A stretch of 22,226 nt of DNA from an uncultured Pirellula sp. (GTDB taxonomy: Bacteria > Planctomycetota > Planctomycetia > Pirellulales > Pirellulaceae), in the NCBI GenBank assembly GCA_903837255.1, contig CAILTZ010000776.1, forward strand, positions 1 through 22,226, given 5' to 3'. Each line of letters begins with the position of its first letter. Position 1 is the first letter of the stretch. The notes below the pieces were generated by a model. The model was not told the DNA's origin. It did not search any database and was given only the letters and a program-made list of their open reading frames with translations. Shown piece by piece: positions 1 to 8,152 of the stretch. Made by a program: the position numbers and the translations under genes.

Positions 1-568
1 TAGCCAAGGCTGCTCCACGGGTATCTGCCAAAGCTTGGAACATGGTCGACTGGTCGCGAAGCGACTTGATCTCAGCGTCCAAGTCGATCTTTTTGCTCTT
101 GAGAGTGTTGAGATCGTCGGTCAGGTTGATCACGGTGCGGCGTTGGCCATTGCGATCGGTGATGACCTTATCGATCTCTTGTTTGAGCAGATCATTTTCG
201 CTGGTGATTCGTTTGAGTTCAGCCAGCGTCTGGGCCAAACTTTGGGTGGCTTGTGTGTTTTTCGAGTTCAGGTCGTTGAGTTGGGTGGTGAACTGCTTGT
301 TCTTTTCCTGCTCGGTATCGAGTTGGGTTTGCAGAGCAGCCAGCGAAACACGCCTTGCGACTTGTTCTTGAGCCAGAGAAGTCTTGGCGACCTCTGCGGC
401 CTGTTTCTGTTGGTCGATCGTGGTTTGCATGGATTTCTCGCTCTCCATGAGTTTAGCGACCTGGCCCCGAAGATCTTTGTGGGACGCATTCACGGCCACA
501 GAAGCTACGAAGAATGCCACGCTCAAAATCAGGAGCAACAACGTGAAGATTTGGCCGAGTCTTGTCAT
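1..568 (-). CDS. Membrane-anchored coiled-coil protein, 3' end cut by window edge
   Basis: An open frame runs from an ATG at 568 to the window edge (189 codons) without a stop, so only the N-terminal part is visible. The protein starts MTRLGQIFTLLLLILSVAFF, which is a short basic end followed by one hydrophobic segment (about residues 6-26). After that come about 160 residues rich in Q, K, E, L, T and S with heptad-like spacing, for example around LKRITSENDLLKQEIDKV, typical of a long coiled coil. I read it as a single-pass protein with a periplasmic coiled coil. The family is not recognised and no function is assigned. A good promoter lies at 653-682, giving a leader of roughly 80 bases. No clear Shine-Dalgarno precedes the ATG. 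The long plus-strand frame over the same bases (35-820) has low-complexity shadow composition and was not called. Confidence 0.75.
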   Translation of the reverse strand, partial: MTRLGQIFTLLLLILSVAFFVASVAVNASHKDLRGQVAKLMESEKSMQTTIDQQKQAAEVAKTSLAQEQVARRVSLAALQTQLDTEQEKNKQFTTQLNDLNSKNTQATQSLAQTLAELKRITSENDLLKQEIDKVITDRNGQRRTVINLTDDLNTLKSKKIDLDAEIKSLRDQSTMFQALADTRGAALA

Positions 569-954
569 GAGTCAACCGCTGGCTGGGAGTCCAAGAAACG
601 AAAAGCTAGTGAAATGCTACGACCCGGGGGTGAGCCGGGCAATCGGGTTCCGAGTATAATTCGTTATCGTCGGCATTGTCAACGAAATCACAAAAAACTG
701 AACGAAATCGATGCTCAGGGACAAAACAGGTGCCGTTTGGACGACTTAGGCGGGCCAGCCACCCAAGACTTCCCAGTTTGTAGCGGTTATAGAAGTTTCG
801 AAGGCTTGGTAATTGGTTAATTCTCTAGTATCCTCTACAGTACGTTTAAATAGGCGTTTTCGTGGACTTTCCTTGACGAACTGCTCCCCGGAATCGCCGG
901 TCCGAAACCGGCCAGCCTGCGATCGATCGTTCTAAGCCGTAGAAATTACCCAGA
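569..954. other. Intergenic region between divergent genes
   Basis: This 386-base gap separates the minus-strand coiled-coil gene from sdhC. It holds the minus-strand promoter at 653-682. For sdhC the best candidate is weak: TTGGTA (806-811), 17 bases, TATCCT (829-834), four of six matches in each box, leaving a leader over 110 bases. A small perfect hairpin, GCCGGT/ACCGGC with a 5-base loop (896-912), lies in that leader. A TTGACG at 873-878 has no suitable -10 downstream. No gene or RNA was recognised. Confidence 0.4.
653..682 (-). promoter_or_regulatory. Sigma70-like promoter for the coiled-coil protein gene
   Basis: Read on the minus strand, TTGACA (682-677) is followed after 18 bases by TATACT (658-653). 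The -35 is a perfect match and the -10 matches five of six consensus bases. Transcription would begin near 646 and leave a leader of roughly 80 bases before the ATG at 568. This is the best promoter match found in the window. Confidence 0.6.
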
Positions 955-1827
955 ATGAATGCTTCCCCCCCTTCGACCCCTTCCCAAACCGGGTCCCTGT
1001 CGGGATTCCTCAAAAAACACGACTTTCTCATCCGTCGACTCCACTCCCTGAGTGGCTTGGTGCCTGTGGGGGCCTATATGTGCGTCCACCTGGTGACCAA
1101 CTCGAGCCTCAATGGCGGACCGGCGGTATTCCAAAATGCGGTCTTTGCGATCCATAGCATTCCGTTTCTGCCAGTCGTCGAGTGGACCTTTATCTTCCTG
1201 CCGATTCTCTTCCACGCAATTGTCGGAGTGTGGATCGCTCGCAGCGGGCATTCGAATCTGAGAAACTATCGCTACACGAGCAACAAGCGATATTGGGCCC
1301 AACGAATGACCGGCTATATCGCCTTTGCGTTCATCTTCATCCATGTGCTACACCTCCACGGTTGGTTCCATTGGAACTGGTGGCTCGGATTTGTCGAACC
1401 GTTGGGGATGGCTCAGTTCCGTCCTTACAACGCCGCAAGTTCCCTGGCCGAAGCGATGAAAAGCCTTGGACTCCTTTGGCCCTTGGTCTATGCCATCGGG
1501 GTGATCGCTTGCGTGTTCCACCTGGCCAACGGTATCTGGACTGCGGGCATCACATGGGGAGTCTGGCTCTCCCCAACGGCTCAAAAGCGAGCCACCGTAT
1601 TTTGCTCGCTCTTCGGGGTACTACTCGGAATGGCAGGGCTCAGCTCCCTGGTGGCTGTTACCAAGACCGACCCGGCGGCGGCCAAAGCCATCGAAGACCA
1701 AATGTACAAAGTCAGAGTCGACGGCCACATGATCGAGCCCAACGAACACAAGCGTTCCAATGGCGGACATTCAGCCTCCTCGGCCAAGCTTCCAAATGGT
1801 GTAGCTTCGACGACCGAGGATAACTAA
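955..1827 (+). CDS. sdhC: Succinate dehydrogenase cytochrome b558 subunit (SdhC)
   Basis: This is the membrane anchor of succinate:quinone oxidoreductase (complex II), 290 residues, with five hydrophobic segments between about residues 30 and 235 and a hydrophilic C-terminal tail. The motif RRLHSLSGLVPVGAYMCVHL (27-46) is characteristic of the single-subunit b558 type of Bacillus and related bacteria. His45, His87, His130 and His189 fall where the four haem-ligating histidines of the B. subtilis protein lie (28, 70, 113, 155); the first three keep exactly the same spacing. I infer a dihaem protein. sdhA follows 72 bases downstream and sdhB after it, so the catalytic partners are encoded in order. 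The ATG at 955 lacks a strong Shine-Dalgarno, but the next in-frame Met is inside the first membrane segment. The C-terminal 50 residues are longer than in Bacillus and look disordered. Confidence 0.93.
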   Translation: MNASPPSTPSQTGSLSGFLKKHDFLIRRLHSLSGLVPVGAYMCVHLVTNSSLNGGPAVFQNAVFAIHSIPFLPVVEWTFIFLPILFHAIVGVWIARSGHSNLRNYRYTSNKRYWAQRMTGYIAFAFIFIHVLHLHGWFHWNWWLGFVEPLGMAQFRPYNAASSLAEAMKSLGLLWPLVYAIGVIACVFHLANGIWTAGITWGVWLSPTAQKRATVFCSLFGVLLGMAGLSSLVAVTKTDPAAAKAIEDQMYKVRVDGHMIEPNEHKRSNGGHSASSAKLPNGVASTTEDN

Positions 1828-1899
1828 GCCGCAAAAGGTCGGCTCACGAAACTTTCAAGAACATCATTCCACCCGTATTCAAAATCAGTAGGACGAAAA

Positions 1900-3897
1900 A
1901 TGGCTAACAATCGAGTGTTGGTTGTCGGTGGCGGATTGGCCGGACTCTCGGCGACGATGAAACTCGCTGAACTGGGCATTCCTGTCGATCTTCTGAGCCT
2001 GACCCCAGTGAAGCGTTCCCACAGCGTCTGTGCCCAAGGGGGTATCAATAGCGTCAACGATCAGACCCGTCAGCAGGGGGACAACGAGTGGAATCACTTC
2101 GACGATACGATCTACGGCGGTGACTTCCTTCCAAACCAACCGCCTGTCAAAGAGATGGCCTACTGGGCCCCTAAGGTCATCGACCTGATGGATCGCTTGG
2201 GCGTTACCTTCAATCGAACCCCCGAAGGTTACATCGATCGCCGACGCTTTGGCGGTACTCTTTACAAGCGGACTGCGTTTGCTGGAGCTACCACCGGTCA
2301 ACAACTTCTCTATGCTCTGGACGAGCAAGTCCGACGCTGGGAAGTCGAAGGGCTGGTCAAGAAGCACGAATTCTGGGACTTCCTCGGACCGGTCTTGGAT
2401 GACAACGGACGATGCGTCGGTGGCGTCGCCCAAGACATGGTTTCGATGGAGATACGTACATTTCCAGCCGACGCGGTCGTGGTTGCAACGGGCGGTTGCG
2501 GACTGATCTACGGTCGATCGACCATGTCGGTCTTCTGCACCGGTAGCGCCGCGAGCCGATGCTTCCAAGCCGGTGCCAAGTACGGCAACGGCGAGTTCAT
2601 CCAAGTCCATCCCACCGCGATTCCAGGTGCCGATAAGCTCCGACTCATGAGCGAATCGGCCCGGGGCGAAGGTGGTCGCGTTTGGGTGCCTCGCAAACCG
2701 AACGATACAAGGCCCCCCAAGCAGATTCCACAATCGGAACGCTATCACTTCCTCGAAGAGCGATTCCCCAAATACGGGAACCTCGTTCCTCGCGATATCG
2801 CCACCCGCGAGATTTTCAACATCTGCGTCAACGAAGGTCTCTCAGTCGACCCGACCCGTATGTGCGTGTATTTGGACCTGACCCACATCCCCCGCCACGA
2901 ACTGGACCGCAAGCTCGGCGGTATCTTGGAGATCTACGAGAAGTTCCAAGGGGTCGATCCTCGCGAAGAACCCATGAAGATCTTCCCAGCCGTTCACTAC
3001 AGCATGGGCGGCTTGTGGGTCGACTACGAAGCCAACGGGGAAGGTGGCCTGCTACCAGGCTCGCCGCGAAACCAATCGACCAACATCCCCGGCTTGTACG
3101 CCATCGGCGAATGCGATTACCAATACCACGGCGCAAATCGCTTGGGCGCTAACTCGCTCCTGAGCTGCATCTTCTCGGGCCTGTTCATCGGACCGGGAAT
3201 CGTCAACTGGATCAAGAGCAACAAAGCCGCCGCAGATCTGCCCAAAAGCATCTACGAAGGTGCACTGTCCAAGCATCAAGCAAGGCACAAGAAACTTCTC
3301 TCGAATGCTTCGGGCACAGGCGAGAACCCTTACCTGCTCCACCAAGAACTCGGCGATATCATGACCCGCGCTGCGACGGTCGTTCGCTACAACAACCAAT
3401 TGACCGAAGCCTACGAAAAGGTCTCGGCTATGAACGAGCGAGCTCAGCGCTGCTCCCTGGCCGACACGGGCAACTGGACCAACCAGAACGTGATTTTCAC
3501 CAAGTCCGTTCAAGACATGATCCCCGTGGCTCAGTGCATCCTCAAGGGTGCGCTGATGCGGGACGAATCCCGAGGCGCACACTTCAAACCCGACTTCTGC
3601 ATGCCGAGTCTCTCAGCGACCGATCCGACCGAACGTCGTCACGAAGCTGAGAAATGGTGCGATGCTTTCGAAGAGAACACCCGCAAGTACCTCAAGTCCT
3701 CGATCTGCTCATGGAATGGTCATGAACCCGACCTGACCTACGAAGACGTCGATACGCGGCTCCTCAAGCCCCGCCCCCGCTTGTACGGACTGGTAGGTGG
3801 CGAGGTCATCGAAGAGGTATGGAAGCAACGGACTCGCAACCAACAAGAAGCAGCTCCAGGTCGGCCTGCATCCAAAGAACTCGCTGGAGCGTCCTAA
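1900..3897 (+). CDS. sdhA: Succinate dehydrogenase flavoprotein subunit (SdhA)
   Basis: This is the catalytic flavoprotein of complex II, oxidising succinate to fumarate at the cytoplasmic face and passing electrons through SdhB to the SdhC haems and quinone. It is 665 residues, somewhat longer than the usual 590-640. Visible signatures are the Rossmann motif VVGGGLAGLS (9-18), the FAD-attachment region HSVCAQGGIN with candidate flavinylated His41, HPTAIPG with His237, RGEGGR (255-260), VPRDIATRE with Arg298, HYSMGGLWVD with His366, and RLGANSLLS (414-422). Together these supply the FAD and dicarboxylate-binding residues expected of the family. The start has AGGA at 1890-1893, six bases before the ATG. 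The last 20 or so residues are Ala/Pro/Gln-rich and not conserved in character. Confidence 0.97.
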   Translation: MANNRVLVVGGGLAGLSATMKLAELGIPVDLLSLTPVKRSHSVCAQGGINSVNDQTRQQGDNEWNHFDDTIYGGDFLPNQPPVKEMAYWAPKVIDLMDRLGVTFNRTPEGYIDRRRFGGTLYKRTAFAGATTGQQLLYALDEQVRRWEVEGLVKKHEFWDFLGPVLDDNGRCVGGVAQDMVSMEIRTFPADAVVVATGGCGLIYGRSTMSVFCTGSAASRCFQAGAKYGNGEFIQVHPTAIPGADKLRLMSESARGEGGRVWVPRKPNDTRPPKQIPQSERYHFLEERFPKYGNLVPRDIATREIFNICVNEGLSVDPTRMCVYLDLTHIPRHELDRKLGGILEIYEKFQGVDPREEPMKIFPAVHYSMGGLWVDYEANGEGGLLPGSPRNQSTNIPGLYAIGECDYQYHGANRLGANSLLSCIFSGLFIGPGIVNWIKSNKAAADLPKSIYEGALSKHQARHKKLLSNASGTGENPYLLHQELGDIMTRAATVVRYNNQLTEAYEKVSAMNERAQRCSLADTGNWTNQNVIFTKSVQDMIPVAQCILKGALMRDESRGAHFKPDFCMPSLSATDPTERRHEAEKWCDAFEENTRKYLKSSICSWNGHEPDLTYEDVDTRLLKPRPRLYGLVGGEVIEEVWKQRTRNQQEAAPGRPASKELAGAS

Positions 3898-3964
3898 AAA
3901 CCATCTGCAGCGATCATCCTCCAACGCCCTAAGCATTCCAGAAACATTTTTTGTCATCGAATCC

Positions 3965-3991
3965 ACAGTCACCGAATTTACAGTCACCGAA
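3965..3991 (+). repeat. Two direct copies of ACAGTCACCGAA before sdhB
   Basis: ACAGTCACCGAA occurs at 3965-3976 and again at 3980-3991, a 15-base period. The second copy runs into the AAAGG (3990-3994) that serves as the sdhB ribosome-binding site, six bases before the ATG at 4001. It may be a small tandem duplication or a site for a regulator; nothing further can be said from sequence. Confidence 0.5.
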
Positions 3992-4000
3992 AGGTAAACC

Positions 4001-4861
4001 ATGATTACCCCAGGTCCCGAAGCTCACTCGGCACGAAGGCCCTCTAAGATCAATGTGCGAGTCCTGCGCCAAGACGGCCCAGGTACCCCGCCCTATTGGG
4101 AACTTCATCAGGTCCAATACGAACCCGACATGAATGTGATCAGCGTTCTCCAAAAGATCGCTGCACAGGCCACGACCATCGATGGTAAAAAAGTCGCTCC
4201 TGTCGCATGGGACTGCGGATGTCTCGAAGAAGTCTGCGGCTCATGCACGATGGTCATCAACGGCCGCGTTCGACAAAGCTGCTCGGCACTGGTCGATCGG
4301 CTCATGGAGGATAACCCCGAAGAGATCCAACTCCAGCCGATGACCAAGTTCCCGGTCGTTCGGGATTTGGTGATTGATCGATCCCGATTGTTCCATTCCC
4401 TCAAGCGCGTGCAGGCCTGGGTGCCTGTCGACAGCTACTTTGACATGGGAGCCGGTCCTCGCATCCCCCGCGAAGACCAAGAGCAAAACTATCCGCTGAG
4501 CCAATGCATGAGCTGTGGTTGCTGCTTGGAAGCTTGCCCGCAGTTCAACAAAGTCGAAGTCGTGCGGCATCCAGGCGAATCCGACGAAGCCTTCGATGCA
4601 CGCAAGAAAGAGGCTTATGAATCCGAATTCATCGGACCGCATGCCATCTCCCAAGCCATGCTCTTTAATTCGCATCCCGTCGGTAAAAACCTACAAAAGG
4701 AACGACTCGATACGCTCACGAGCACCGGTGGTATCCAAGCTTGCGGCAATGCACAAAACTGCGTTGCGGTTTGCCCCAAGGAAATTCCTTTGACCACCTC
4801 GATCGCTCGGGCCGGACGCGCCGCGACCCTGCACGCGATCAAAAAGCTCTTCGACCGCTAA
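4001..4861 (+). CDS. sdhB: Succinate dehydrogenase iron-sulfur subunit (SdhB)
   Basis: This is the electron-transfer subunit of complex II, 286 residues. The [2Fe-2S] ligands are Cys74-x4-Cys79-x2-Cys82-x11-Cys94 in CGCLEEVCGSC. The second half holds the ferredoxin-like signatures CMSCGCCLEACPQ (169-181) and CGNAQNCVAVCPKEIP (248-263), which supply ligands for the [4Fe-4S] and [3Fe-4S] clusters. The N-terminal 15 residues extend slightly beyond a typical start, but the ATG at 4001 has AAAGG six bases upstream. The gene is 103 bases downstream of sdhA, and the next gene begins 6 bases after its stop, so the transcription unit continues beyond sdh. Confidence 0.96.
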   Translation: MITPGPEAHSARRPSKINVRVLRQDGPGTPPYWELHQVQYEPDMNVISVLQKIAAQATTIDGKKVAPVAWDCGCLEEVCGSCTMVINGRVRQSCSALVDRLMEDNPEEIQLQPMTKFPVVRDLVIDRSRLFHSLKRVQAWVPVDSYFDMGAGPRIPREDQEQNYPLSQCMSCGCCLEACPQFNKVEVVRHPGESDEAFDARKKEAYESEFIGPHAISQAMLFNSHPVGKNLQKERLDTLTSTGGIQACGNAQNCVAVCPKEIPLTTSIARAGRAATLHAIKKLFDR

Positions 4862-4867
4862 AGCCTC

Positions 4868-7660
4868 ATGAACCTCGACCGGCCCTGTACGGATATCCTC
4901 ACCGAGGCATGGCAACGCTATGCCTTTGCAAACGATGCAGGTCCCTACCTGCTGATCCCCCAAGCGGTCATGCAACCCAAAGACGAGCAAGAGGTCCAAG
5001 CCATTCTTGCCGCGTCGAAGATTAAGCAAGTGCCGGTCTGTTTTCGCGCCGGGGGCACAAGCCTTTCGGGGCAATCCGTCACCGACGGCTGGCTGATCGA
5101 CATCGGACGTCACTGGCGGAGGATCGAGCCTATCGAGGGTGGCCAGAGAGTCCGCGTTCAACCCGGTGCCATCGGCGGTCTGGTCAATGCACAACTGAAA
5201 TCGTTCGGGCGCAAGATCGGACCTGATCCCTCGAGCATCAACTCGGCGATGATCGGTGGCATGCTGTCGAACAACTCCAGCGGCATGTGCTGCGGGGTGG
5301 TCAACAACGCATACCACACCCTCGAATCGATTCGATTCATACTCCCAGATGGTTCTTTGTGGGACACGAGTCTCCCGGGCGAGGCCGACCGCTTTCGATC
5401 CGAAAAACCTGAGCTTTGCCGCGAGCTTATCTCCATCCGTCAATCGATCCTGGATGACGGTGCTCTGCTCGACAAGATCCGTCGCAAGTATCAGCAAAAG
5501 AACACTGTCGGCTATTCGCTCAACGCCTTTGTCGACTATCAAGAACCTCTTGAAATCCTCAGCCACTTGCTCATCGGTGCCGAAGGTACACTAGCGTTCA
5601 TCAGCCAAGCGGTTTTGCGGACCCTGCCTGATCTGCCAGAGAAAGCGACCGCTCTGGGGTTCTTTGCCGATGCCCACAGCGCCTGCGATATCATCCCTGA
5701 ACTCATCGAAATCCAAGCCGATGCGGTTGAATTCATGGACCGAGCCAGCCTCGAATCGATCCGCAATCTTGAAGGAGCACCCGCCGAGCTACCCCTGCGG
5801 CTTTCGCAACACGACAAGTTGATGGGATTGCTCTTTGAGTTCCAAGCTGCCGACAAGGAGTCGCTTGCCAGCAAGCTCGAGAACTTCCGCACCCGTTGTC
5901 AGCCCCACTTAAAGCCCCTGAGCCCGATCGCTTTCACGGAGAACAAAAAGGAACAAGCCAACCTTTGGAAGCTCCGCAAAGGGATGTATCCGGCAGTGGC
6001 CGCCATGCGAGCCCGGGGCGAAGCAGCGATCCTCGAGGACATCACCTTTCCTCTTCCTCGCCTGGCCGATGCGATCCTCGAACTCCAAACGATGTTCCGC
6101 AAACACGAGTATGCCAACGGCATCATCTTCGGGCATGCAAAAGACGGTAATTTGCACTTCGTGATCTCCCAGCCGATGGCAAGTCAAAAGGATACCGACA
6201 AGTACGCTCGGCTCATCGACGACATGGTTGATCTGGTCGTCCATCGCTTTGACGGAGCGCTCAAATCCGAGCACGGTACCGGGCGCAATATGGCACCCTT
6301 TGTGCAGACCGAGTGGGGCCCCGAAGCCGTCGCGATGATGCGGCGATTGAAGAATGCCGTCGACCCCGGCGGTCTGTTGAATCCCGACGTGATTCTGACC
6401 ACCAAGCCCAAGCTGCACTTGGAGAATCTCAAAGACCTGCCGGTCGTCGAGGATGTCGTCGACAAGTGCGTCGAGTGCGGGGCTTGTGAGCCGAGGTGTC
6501 CGAGCCGTGACTTTACCCTCTCGCCTAGACAACGGATCGTGCTGCGTCGTGCTCGCCAGCGACTCATCGCCCAAGGCCGTACGGAGTTGGCCAAGCAATT
6601 GGATATCGATTACGAGTACGCAGGCAAACAATCCTGTGCAACCGATGGACTCTGCGCGATGGATTGCCCCGTGGCGATCAACACCGGCGAGCTTATCAAG
6701 CAGCTGCGGCGCGAGACCGTCACTCCCGGGGCCAGGAAGGTCGCGGCCCAATTGGCATCGTCGTTCGGCTTGGCCGAACGAGCAGTGGGAGCAAGCTTGA
6801 CGCTCGGACGCACTGCGGCCTCGATCCTAGGTGGCAAGGCCCTGCAGGGCCTAACGCATGGCCTCTCGTCGGTCTTCGCAGGTTTTCCACATTGGCATCA
6901 AGGACTGGAAGGTCAAAACGAATCGATCGACAAGTCCTTGTTAGTCGGACTCGAAGAATGCGATCTTGTGTACTGGCCCACGTGCATGTCCCGCATGATG
7001 CACGGGACCGCGTCGGCACTGGTCTGTGTAGCGGATCGAGCCGGGGTCCGATTGCACATCCCCAAAGACTCCGTGGGTCGCTGCTGTGGCCAAGCCTTTT
7101 CATCCAAAGGCTTCCTCGAATCGGCACTGACCAAGCAGGCCGAACTGATCGATGCGATGTGGCGATGGAGCGACCGCGGCCGCCGACCGATCGTGATGGA
7201 TCTGGGTTCATGCACCGCTTTTATCTCTCAAGGCCTTGCGGACCTCGACCAAGTCCGCCGCGAGCAACTCACGAAGATCAAGATTCTCGACTCGTCGGTC
7301 TTCGCCGAGTCCCTTTTGCCCAAGCTGACCCTCAAGCGGCGCAAGGGCATCATCGCGATCCACTCGGTTTGCTCGAATCAAAAGTTCGGTTGGGGCGAAT
7401 CGATGGTCAAAGTCGCTGGGGCTTGTGCAGAGCGAGTTCTCCAACCCCATGAAGGGAAATGCTGTGGCATGGGTGGGGATCGCGGATTTGAATTGCCAGG
7501 GCTGGTCCAAAGTGCGACCAAGGATGTCGGACCGCTGATGCAAGAAGCTCAGTGCAGCGAAGGCTACACCAACGCTCGCTCTTGTTCGCTCTCGCTCGCG
7601 AGCGGTACCGGAAAGACATGGCGAAGCTTATTTCATTTGCTCAAGGACTGCACGGACTAG
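4868..7660 (+). CDS. FAD-binding and Fe-S D-lactate (D-2-hydroxyacid) dehydrogenase-like protein
   Basis: This 930-residue protein fuses a GlcD-type flavoprotein to a GlpC/LutA-type Fe-S half. The FAD-binding PCMH domain spans about 35-255 (RAGGTSLSGQS at 60-70; GPDPSS near 118-123; IGAEGTLAF near 236-244). A C-terminal FAD-oxidase domain follows to about 510, with GHAKDGNLHF (422-431) and SEHGTGRNM (467-475), whose histidines are active-site or metal residues in this family. Fe-S motifs are CVECGACEPRCP (534-545) and CATDGLCAMDCP (590-601). Two CCG motifs, CCGQ (739-742) and CCGMGGDRGF (865-874), are heterodisulfide-reductase-like. Length and order match the Fe-S D-lactate dehydrogenases of the Shewanella Dld-II kind. 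D-2-hydroxyglutarate (YdiJ-like) or another D-2-hydroxyacid is an alternative substrate. It begins 6 bases after the sdhB stop, which supports co-transcription and a respiratory role. Confidence 0.85.
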   Translation: MNLDRPCTDILTEAWQRYAFANDAGPYLLIPQAVMQPKDEQEVQAILAASKIKQVPVCFRAGGTSLSGQSVTDGWLIDIGRHWRRIEPIEGGQRVRVQPGAIGGLVNAQLKSFGRKIGPDPSSINSAMIGGMLSNNSSGMCCGVVNNAYHTLESIRFILPDGSLWDTSLPGEADRFRSEKPELCRELISIRQSILDDGALLDKIRRKYQQKNTVGYSLNAFVDYQEPLEILSHLLIGAEGTLAFISQAVLRTLPDLPEKATALGFFADAHSACDIIPELIEIQADAVEFMDRASLESIRNLEGAPAELPLRLSQHDKLMGLLFEFQAADKESLASKLENFRTRCQPHLKPLSPIAFTENKKEQANLWKLRKGMYPAVAAMRARGEAAILEDITFPLPRLADAILELQTMFRKHEYANGIIFGHAKDGNLHFVISQPMASQKDTDKYARLIDDMVDLVVHRFDGALKSEHGTGRNMAPFVQTEWGPEAVAMMRRLKNAVDPGGLLNPDVILTTKPKLHLENLKDLPVVEDVVDKCVECGACEPRCPSRDFTLSPRQRIVLRRARQRLIAQGRTELAKQLDIDYEYAGKQSCATDGLCAMDCPVAINTGELIKQLRRETVTPGARKVAAQLASSFGLAERAVGASLTLGRTAASILGGKALQGLTHGLSSVFAGFPHWHQGLEGQNESIDKSLLVGLEECDLVYWPTCMSRMMHGTASALVCVADRAGVRLHIPKDSVGRCCGQAFSSKGFLESALTKQAELIDAMWRWSDRGRRPIVMDLGSCTAFISQGLADLDQVRREQLTKIKILDSSVFAESLLPKLTLKRRKGIIAIHSVCSNQKFGWGESMVKVAGACAERVLQPHEGKCCGMGGDRGFELPGLVQSATKDVGPLMQEAQCSEGYTNARSCSLSLASGTGKTWRSLFHLLKDCTD

Positions 7661-7669
7661 GAGCAACGG

Positions 7670-8152
7670 ATGAATTCGATCTTTGAACATGTCGTCGAGG
7701 TCAGGGATTCGGACATCGACGTGCTCGGGCATGTCAACAATGTGGTTTATGTGCAATGGATGCAAAATGCCGCCTACGCCCACTCGGCGGCTTTGGGCTG
7801 GACGCTCGAGCGATACATGGAACTCGGGGCCGGATGGGTCGCACGAATGCATCAGATCGAGTACCTGCAACCAGCCTTCTCGGGCCAGAAGGTCATTATC
7901 AAGACCTGGGTCGCCGACATGAAAAAAGTCACCTCGACGCGGCGTTACCGAATGCTGCGGATGGATCCCCCCTTGGCCGATGCCCTAGGAGTCGTCGATC
8001 CAATCGCACCCCTGCGAGAGACACTCATCGCCGTGGCCCATACCAACTGGGCGTTTATCGACTTTAAAAAGGGAACTCCACAGAGGATCCCCGCCATGAT
8101 GGCAGCTGACTTTCCGCTGATCATCGATTCGCAGCAAGGTGGATCGCTTTAA
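7670..8152 (+). CDS. Hotdog-fold acyl-CoA thioesterase (4HBT/YbgC type)
   Basis: This 160-residue protein is the usual length for the 4-hydroxybenzoyl-CoA thioesterase family. The N-terminal motif VRDSDIDVLGHVNNVVYVQW (11-30) holds the conserved Asp and the GHVNN turn that shape the acyl-CoA site. Later segments such as GWVARMHQIEYLQPAF fit the hotdog strands. It probably hydrolyses an acyl-CoA in the cytoplasm; the substrate cannot be read from sequence. AGGAG at 7659-7663 lies six bases before the ATG, and the gap to the upstream dehydrogenase is 9 bases, so it appears to be the last gene of the sdh-linked run. Its TAA (8150-8152) overlaps the stop of the convergent AP2-domain gene. Confidence 0.85.
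   Translation: MNSIFEHVVEVRDSDIDVLGHVNNVVYVQWMQNAAYAHSAALGWTLERYMELGAGWVARMHQIEYLQPAFSGQKVIIKTWVADMKKVTSTRRYRMLRMDPPLADALGVVDPIAPLRETLIAVAHTNWAFIDFKKGTPQRIPAMMAADFPLIIDSQQGGSL

Noticed and set aside
35..820. Long plus-strand frame opposite the coiled-coil gene
   Set aside because: It has no family resemblance or ribosome-binding site. The minus strand carries a signal/TM segment, heptad pattern and promoter, so the plus-strand frame is a shadow.
1885..2748. Long minus-strand frame opposite sdhA
   Set aside because: sdhA is certain on the plus strand from many conserved motifs; the opposite frame is a codon-bias shadow. The same applies to minus-strand frames at 4691-5566 and 5909-6751 over the dehydrogenase gene.
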